This document shows positions 61,112-64,000 of a DNA stretch of 64,000 nucleotides, piece after piece; position 1 is the first letter of the stretch, and each line of letters starts with the position of its first letter. The DNA is from Gymnopilus junonius. Its lineage: Eukaryota; Basidiomycota; Agaricomycetes; Agaricales; Galerinaceae. A program made the translations under genes and the position numbers. Location of the stretch: NCBI GenBank assembly GCA_015501075.1, contig JADNYJ010000015.1:124001-188000 (forward strand), in the 5' to 3' direction. The notes below the pieces were generated by a model. The model saw nothing but the letters and a program-made list of their open reading frames with translations. It was not told where the DNA came from and made no database searches.

Positions 61112-64000
61112 CTATGATTGGACAAGGGAGACCAGCATTTTCATCCTCTTAATACCCAAATCAATCCTCTTGAGCTTAACACAGAGTTCAGTGCCAATAG
61201 GCAAATGACGCAGCGAGGGGGGTAGATCTTCTATGTAAGCAGTGATGCCCAGGTCCGGTAAGTGAACAAGGACGGTAATGTCATTCGACACCAAGCTCTT
61301 CCGCGCAAGCTGGCGAGTCCATGCCCTCATTGACGACAACGGGTCTCCAAAAGGCCTTTCGATACCCTTGGCCGTGTCATCTGCGTACCTCTTCAAGTAC
61401 ATGAGGCAATAGAAGAGGGTATCGTTGGAGTGCAACTTGCGTTGGGTGACATTCAGCGTTTCAAATTCTGCTGCCAATTTCTCTAGGTCACCGACATCAA
61501 ACGGCGCAGAACTACGAGCTTTTGATCCCAATAGTGCATAATGAAGCTGCCAATGAATAACCAGATCCTCGAACCTGCGCAATGGAGACGTAGCCCGAGC
61601 ATACCCCTCTCCTTCAGGAATTCCAAGACTGTGGTGACGTAGTGGCTGAAGTGTATACATACCGGCAGGGTTGATTTTGAGACGTTTGACAATTTCCTGC
61701 ATAGGCACATATCCGTTAGGCGTCCTCATTTCCAATATTTCTTGTAGATCTTCAGGAGTCACGACACCTGGCTCCAGAGTGCGGCGAACCACAGGAACAT
61801 TGTGGTCAATAGCAAAGCGCGATGAAACGCGATTTGCGAGCTTCATCATCTCCGAAACCAGGGAGCGCGATCCCGAATCTGTACTTCCTGTCTCGTAGAC
61901 GGTATAGGTCAGGTCTGGGAATCCATGATATACAGAACCAGACATAGATGGGCTTCGGATATCTTCTGGGACCTGAGAGTTCCATATGACTTGACTCGCT
62001 GAGGCTGAAAAATTGAATAGGCCCTGTCGGAAGCGCTTTGCAATTTGATGATCGGCTAGTTTCTGCAAAACTTGAAGATCACGGACATCCTGCTCGTCAA
62101 GGGGGGGTCCATTTTTGATTTTTTGACTACCTCCGAAAGGGAACACCTTTAATGAGACAGGGTGCCCTAGTGCCATGTCGACATCCTCGTATGAAGTCTT
62201 TCTGATATTACGAATAAGACCAGCGCGAACAGTGTAGTCCAAGATATTGGCCTCGTCATCTACTTTCACACTGAAAGTCAAGACACGGTTCGGTTCTCCG
62301 CCAGGTTTATCAGACAACGACAATCCGTTTTGAGGGCTGTGAACCAGAGCTTTTGGGAATAACGGATATGTCTGTTGTGAAAGATAGTAAGTAGAGAACC
62401 TCTCCCGCGCACGCTTGGACAAAGCATGTTCAGGATGGATAATTGTCGCGGGGTCAGCAACGTGAATATGGACCCAGTGATTTCGAGGCTCCGTAGGTAT
62501 TCGCTCCAGGGAAATGCCGTCATCGAGCTCTTCCGCGGAGGCGTCGTCGATGACAAAGACCCTGGCACCGCCAAAATCATGTCGCACAGATTCCAGTGGA
62601 TCTGAAGGCAAGAAATCCATTGGACCCAGAACGGCGCCAGCCTCAGCCTTTCTACATGTGCGTAGAATGGAGTTTCCCTCCTTTTCCAGGGTTTTCCTAT
62701 TTTCAAAATCTCCCCAGGGATTGAGAACGGGCGAGAATTCAAAAAGGTCCTGCCAGGGAGCAATAATTCCCAATTTTATCGCAAGCTCATGAGCCAGAGG
62801 GTCATTGATGGGAACGGATGGACGAAGGATATCTTTGACGATGGTCGTACGGGACATGGTGTATGGATCCACTTGATTTGTTTGATGTTGTTCAAGAGAT
62901 CGAAGGAAAAATCTAAGAAACAGTTGATCTTCGGCACCCCATTTGACATTGGCTGGTTCCTGAGCTATTGGGCCAGAATTCCTCCTCGTTTTGTCGTTGT
63001 CATATTCCTTGACCACTCGTCGTGCCTTCTCGATGAACCTTTTGTAAGGCAGATCACTCTCAGGGCTATCTCGATAGTCATAAATATGGCTTGCTACCAT
63101 CTGGATCTCATCAATATCTCTCCTCGGTCGCACAGCAAAGGTTTGGTTTCTAAGATATCCACGGACTGCGACAAATTGTAGTGGACGGTCCATGAGGTAT
63201 TTGTGGGTCATGTAGTAATCCATGAAGAGCGGGCGATCGTATAGAAGCGCAGTAACTTCAGATACGGTTGTTTTCGTCCACCTGGTGGGGTCTTCGGACA
63301 TCACTTCGACATAGACATTCATTGGTTTTTGTTGCAACCCTGCAGCTTGTTTGTCCACTCTGGTGGTTAGGTTTCGGAGCCGTTTAAGAACTTCGACACG
63401 GGCGGCGGTCTCCTGCTTAGTCGGTGTTGGGCTGACGCTACATCTTTCGGCTAAGGACGCGGATATAAAGTTCGGTATAGCAAAATAAACGTCCCCTCTG
63501 AAGTGGGCAATAATTTGACCCTTGGCGGTGAGGGATAAAACAACCCATTTCTGATTTTGAATGTTCTCTCCTAGAACGATTCCCTGAACCGTTTTCTCGT
63601 TCCTAGATTTATGAGCTTAGTTGGGAAATAGTACGGAAGACGGGACACGGTGTATCGACGCACTTTCTAACTTCCACAAATGTCCCAGGCGTAAACGCGG
63701 TTATGAAGCCCTCATCATCATCTACAGCGGTAGTCTCCTGCGTGAACTCCCCTGCATCGGCACTGGCAGCATCCGTAACTTCGAATATAGGTCCCTTGCG
63801 TGCCTCCATTGACGCTATCCAGTGACGTTTATTTGAGGACTCCCCCCGAGGTGAGAACGCATCATCCTCAAATGGGGCCCCTCTTTCGAAAACAGTCAGA
63901 AAATTTTCTGCCGACGTTTTAGAATCTCGTTTTTTGGGTAGGAATGGCTTGGCGTCAGTGTTCACTGCATGTTCCGAAGATTTCGGAGAGAAAGTCGAGG
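61112..64000 (-). CDS. Mitochondrial RNase II-family exoribonuclease, Dss1/Msu1-like (5' end off the window)
   Basis: 3'-5' exoribonuclease with an RNB domain, most like the catalytic subunit of the fungal mitochondrial degradosome, which works with the helicase Suv3. Two visible exons: 64000-63664 (open at the edge) and 63602-61112, joined through a 61-bp intron in phase; about 940 codons. The RNB active-site region is VFVIDDASAEELDDGISLER (near 62510-62570), holding the clustered aspartates. Other RNB blocks: HVADPATIIHPEHALSKRAR, YPLFPKALVHSPQNGLSLSD, and HHSLGIPEGEGYARATSPLR, the conserved ATSPLRR motif. A reduced S1-like C-terminus (VLVHLPDLGITAYIEDLPPS) is followed by VQS-stop. The N-terminus and any mitochondrial presequence are beyond the right edge. 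The match to Dss1 rather than cytosolic Dis3 or Ssd1 rests on the IDDASAEELDDG variant and domain length. Confidence 0.85.

Overview
This window is nuclear DNA from a filamentous basidiomycete, most likely a mushroom-forming Agaricomycete. The genes are dense, on both strands, and split by many short GT-AG introns (mostly 48-75 bp). Fatty acid synthase is encoded as one fused beta-alpha polypeptide. Transcription factors carry Zn2Cys6 clusters, and there is a degenerate F-box-like family of the kind that expands in Agaricomycetes. I saw no prokaryotic features, CRISPR array, rRNA or clear tRNA.

Layout. 1-10.3 kb: fused fatty acid synthase, minus strand, running off the left edge. 10.9-14.1 kb: a small membrane protein with an apparent frameshift, then a 3' fragment and a damaged copy of an F-box-like gene. 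15.1-19.9 kb: a long, disordered, unrecognised protein containing triplicated exon modules. 20.8-27.1 kb: a divergent pair, the TORC1-linked GTPase Gtr2/RagC and the polyphosphate polymerase Vtc4, with a repeated promoter element between them. 27.1-31.6 kb: gene-poor. 31.6-38.8 kb: two related Zn2Cys6 transcription factors, the second with two apparent 1-nt frameshifts. 40.4-43.3 kb: a tandem-PH protein and, divergently, acyl-CoA-binding protein, with an E-box/palindrome cluster between them. 43.3-48.4 kb: gene-poor, with possible coding remnants. 48.4-54.5 kb: a kelch/single-membrane-span protein and the WD40 ribosome-biogenesis factor Pwp1, divergent. 54.7-60.0 kb: sterol 14-alpha-demethylase (CYP51/ERG11), an intact F-box-like gene and its decayed tandem copy. 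61.1-64 kb: a mitochondrial RNase II-type exoribonuclease (Dss1/Msu1-like), running off the right edge.

The neighbourhood is mostly housekeeping. Lipid metabolism is well represented (FAS, acyl-CoA-binding protein, CYP51), as is nutrient and phosphate handling (Gtr2, Vtc4), but nothing indicates a dedicated cluster. The more dynamic parts are the F-box-like family (four copies or fragments, one intact), the exon triplication, and the frameshifts. Three of the four scorable frameshifts lie in runs of exactly four G or C and would be repaired by one extra base, so consensus error is a real alternative to gene decay.
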